A DNA stretch of 5,332 nucleotides from contig CAIVVG010000194.1 of assembly GCA_903909295.1 (NCBI GenBank), forward strand, positions 1 through 5,332. The letters are read 5' to 3'. Of this stretch, positions 5,018-5,332 are shown in pieces. Positions within the stretch are counted from its first letter, which is position 1; every line of letters starts with the position of its first letter. The notes below the pieces were generated by a model. The model was not told the DNA's origin and searched no databases. It saw only the letters and a program-made list of their open reading frames with translations. This stretch comes from an uncultured Chlamydiae bacterium. Its GTDB lineage: Bacteria; Chlamydiota; Chlamydiia; Chlamydiales; SM23-39. The position numbers were made by a program, and so were the translations under genes.

Positions 5018-5047
5018 GTTATACTGGAGGCAATTGGAGTATGTTTA
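5018..5047. promoter_or_regulatory. Possible overlapping divergent promoters
   Basis: On the minus strand TATAAC (5023-5018), with TAAACA (5047-5042) 18 bp upstream, could drive the 272-aa gene and would give a leader of about 78 nt that includes both arms of the inverted repeat. On the plus strand TATACT (5020-5025) could be the -10 box of the permease gene, but it has no good -35. A perfect TTGACA (4977-4982) exists upstream, but no matching -10 sits at the right distance. The two -10 boxes overlap, so the polymerases would compete. Confidence 0.25.
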
Positions 5048-5332
5048 TGCGCGTGATTCATTCTTTGGGGCATGTTGTCGGCGGTACTTTGCTCATCGCG
5101 GGAACAACGATCGGTGTCGGGATGCTAGCACTTCCTGTAGCTACAGGAGCGGGAGGTTTTGTCCCCTCTTTGACGATTTATTTTATTTGCTGGCTCTTCA
5201 TGCTCTGCACCGGATTGCTCCTTTTAGAAGTGGGTCTCTGGATGCCGCCCGATTCGAGCTTCATTTCCATGGCCGATCGGCTCCTCGGAACACCCGGGAG
5301 GATCCTTTTTTGGGTGGTTTACCTCTTCCTCT
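5041..5332 (+). CDS. tyrP: Aromatic amino acid (tyrosine/tryptophan) permease, N-terminal part, cut by right edge
   Basis: The open frame runs from ATG 5041 through the right edge (97 residues seen, no stop). It has the signature of the hydroxy/aromatic amino acid permease (HAAAP) family: GGTLL-AGTTIGVGMLALPVAT (about 14-35) in the first membrane helix, GGFVPS, a second helix ICWLFMLCTGLLLLEV (49-64), then SFISMADRLLGTPG (73-86) and a third helix starting WVVYLFL. The GTTIGxGMLALP loop is the substrate- and ion-binding break of the first helix. These are inner-membrane proton-linked importers of Tyr or Trp, usually with 11 or 12 helices and about 400 residues, so roughly a quarter is visible. 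The pattern resembles chlamydial TyrP most in my reading, including PG-x-I-x-FWVVYLFL. Start: ATG 5041 has GGAGG 10 nt upstream; ATG 5047 has GGAG 7 nt upstream and is also possible. Substrate choice cannot be decided from this part. Confidence 0.88.
   Translation, partial: MFMRVIHSLGHVVGGTLLIAGTTIGVGMLALPVATGAGGFVPSLTIYFICWLFMLCTGLLLLEVGLWMPPDSSFISMADRLLGTPGRILFWVVYLFL

Overview
The window suggests a chromosomal segment of a Chlamydia-related bacterium (order Parachlamydiales or similar). The base composition is moderate, with one very AT-rich promoter stretch. The clearest taxonomic hint is the gene running off the right edge: the N-terminus of an HAAAP-family aromatic amino acid permease that resembles chlamydial TyrP. 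The two proteins of unknown function next to it also have the layout often seen in secreted chlamydial proteins: an aromatic/hydrophobic N-terminus, a disordered linker and a unique C-terminal domain. The assignment is inference; no rRNA or housekeeping marker is present.

Left part (1-526, plus strand): the tail of a VapB-like antitoxin gene overlaps, by ATGA, a complete VapC-type PIN-domain toxin with all four acidic active-site residues. A stretch without a convincing gene follows (527-952). It contains small hairpins, an AT-rich dyad and a good housekeeping-type promoter just before the next gene.

Middle part (953-1932, plus strand): a two-gene unit of unknown function. The first product has one short hydrophobic segment followed by a long, regular coiled coil built on a 14-residue repeat. 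The second is a small beta-rich protein with a charged tail. A GC-rich hairpin (1971-1998) separates this unit from the convergent minus-strand cluster.

Right part (4933 down to 1999, minus strand): three genes in a row, first gene at the right. The 272-aa and 389-aa proteins are divergent paralogs: they share an ungapped N-terminal SR-x(8)-F-[NH]-W-F segment and a C-terminal IVxxG...LF core, joined by unrelated disordered linkers. The 389-aa linker carries a SUMO-interacting-motif-like stretch and the 272-aa linker carries an NLS-like basic cluster. The third gene, tightly coupled, encodes an exported alpha/beta-hydrolase-like protein in which the nucleophile position is Gly and the expected His position is Arg, so it is probably a pseudoenzyme. 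Inverted repeats with arms about 50 nt apart cover the translation start regions of both paralogs and may control their translation.

The divergent 107-bp spacer (4934-5040) separates this cluster from the permease gene (5041 to the edge). The most interesting candidate system is the minus-strand cassette: two putative host-directed paralogs plus a dead hydrolase.
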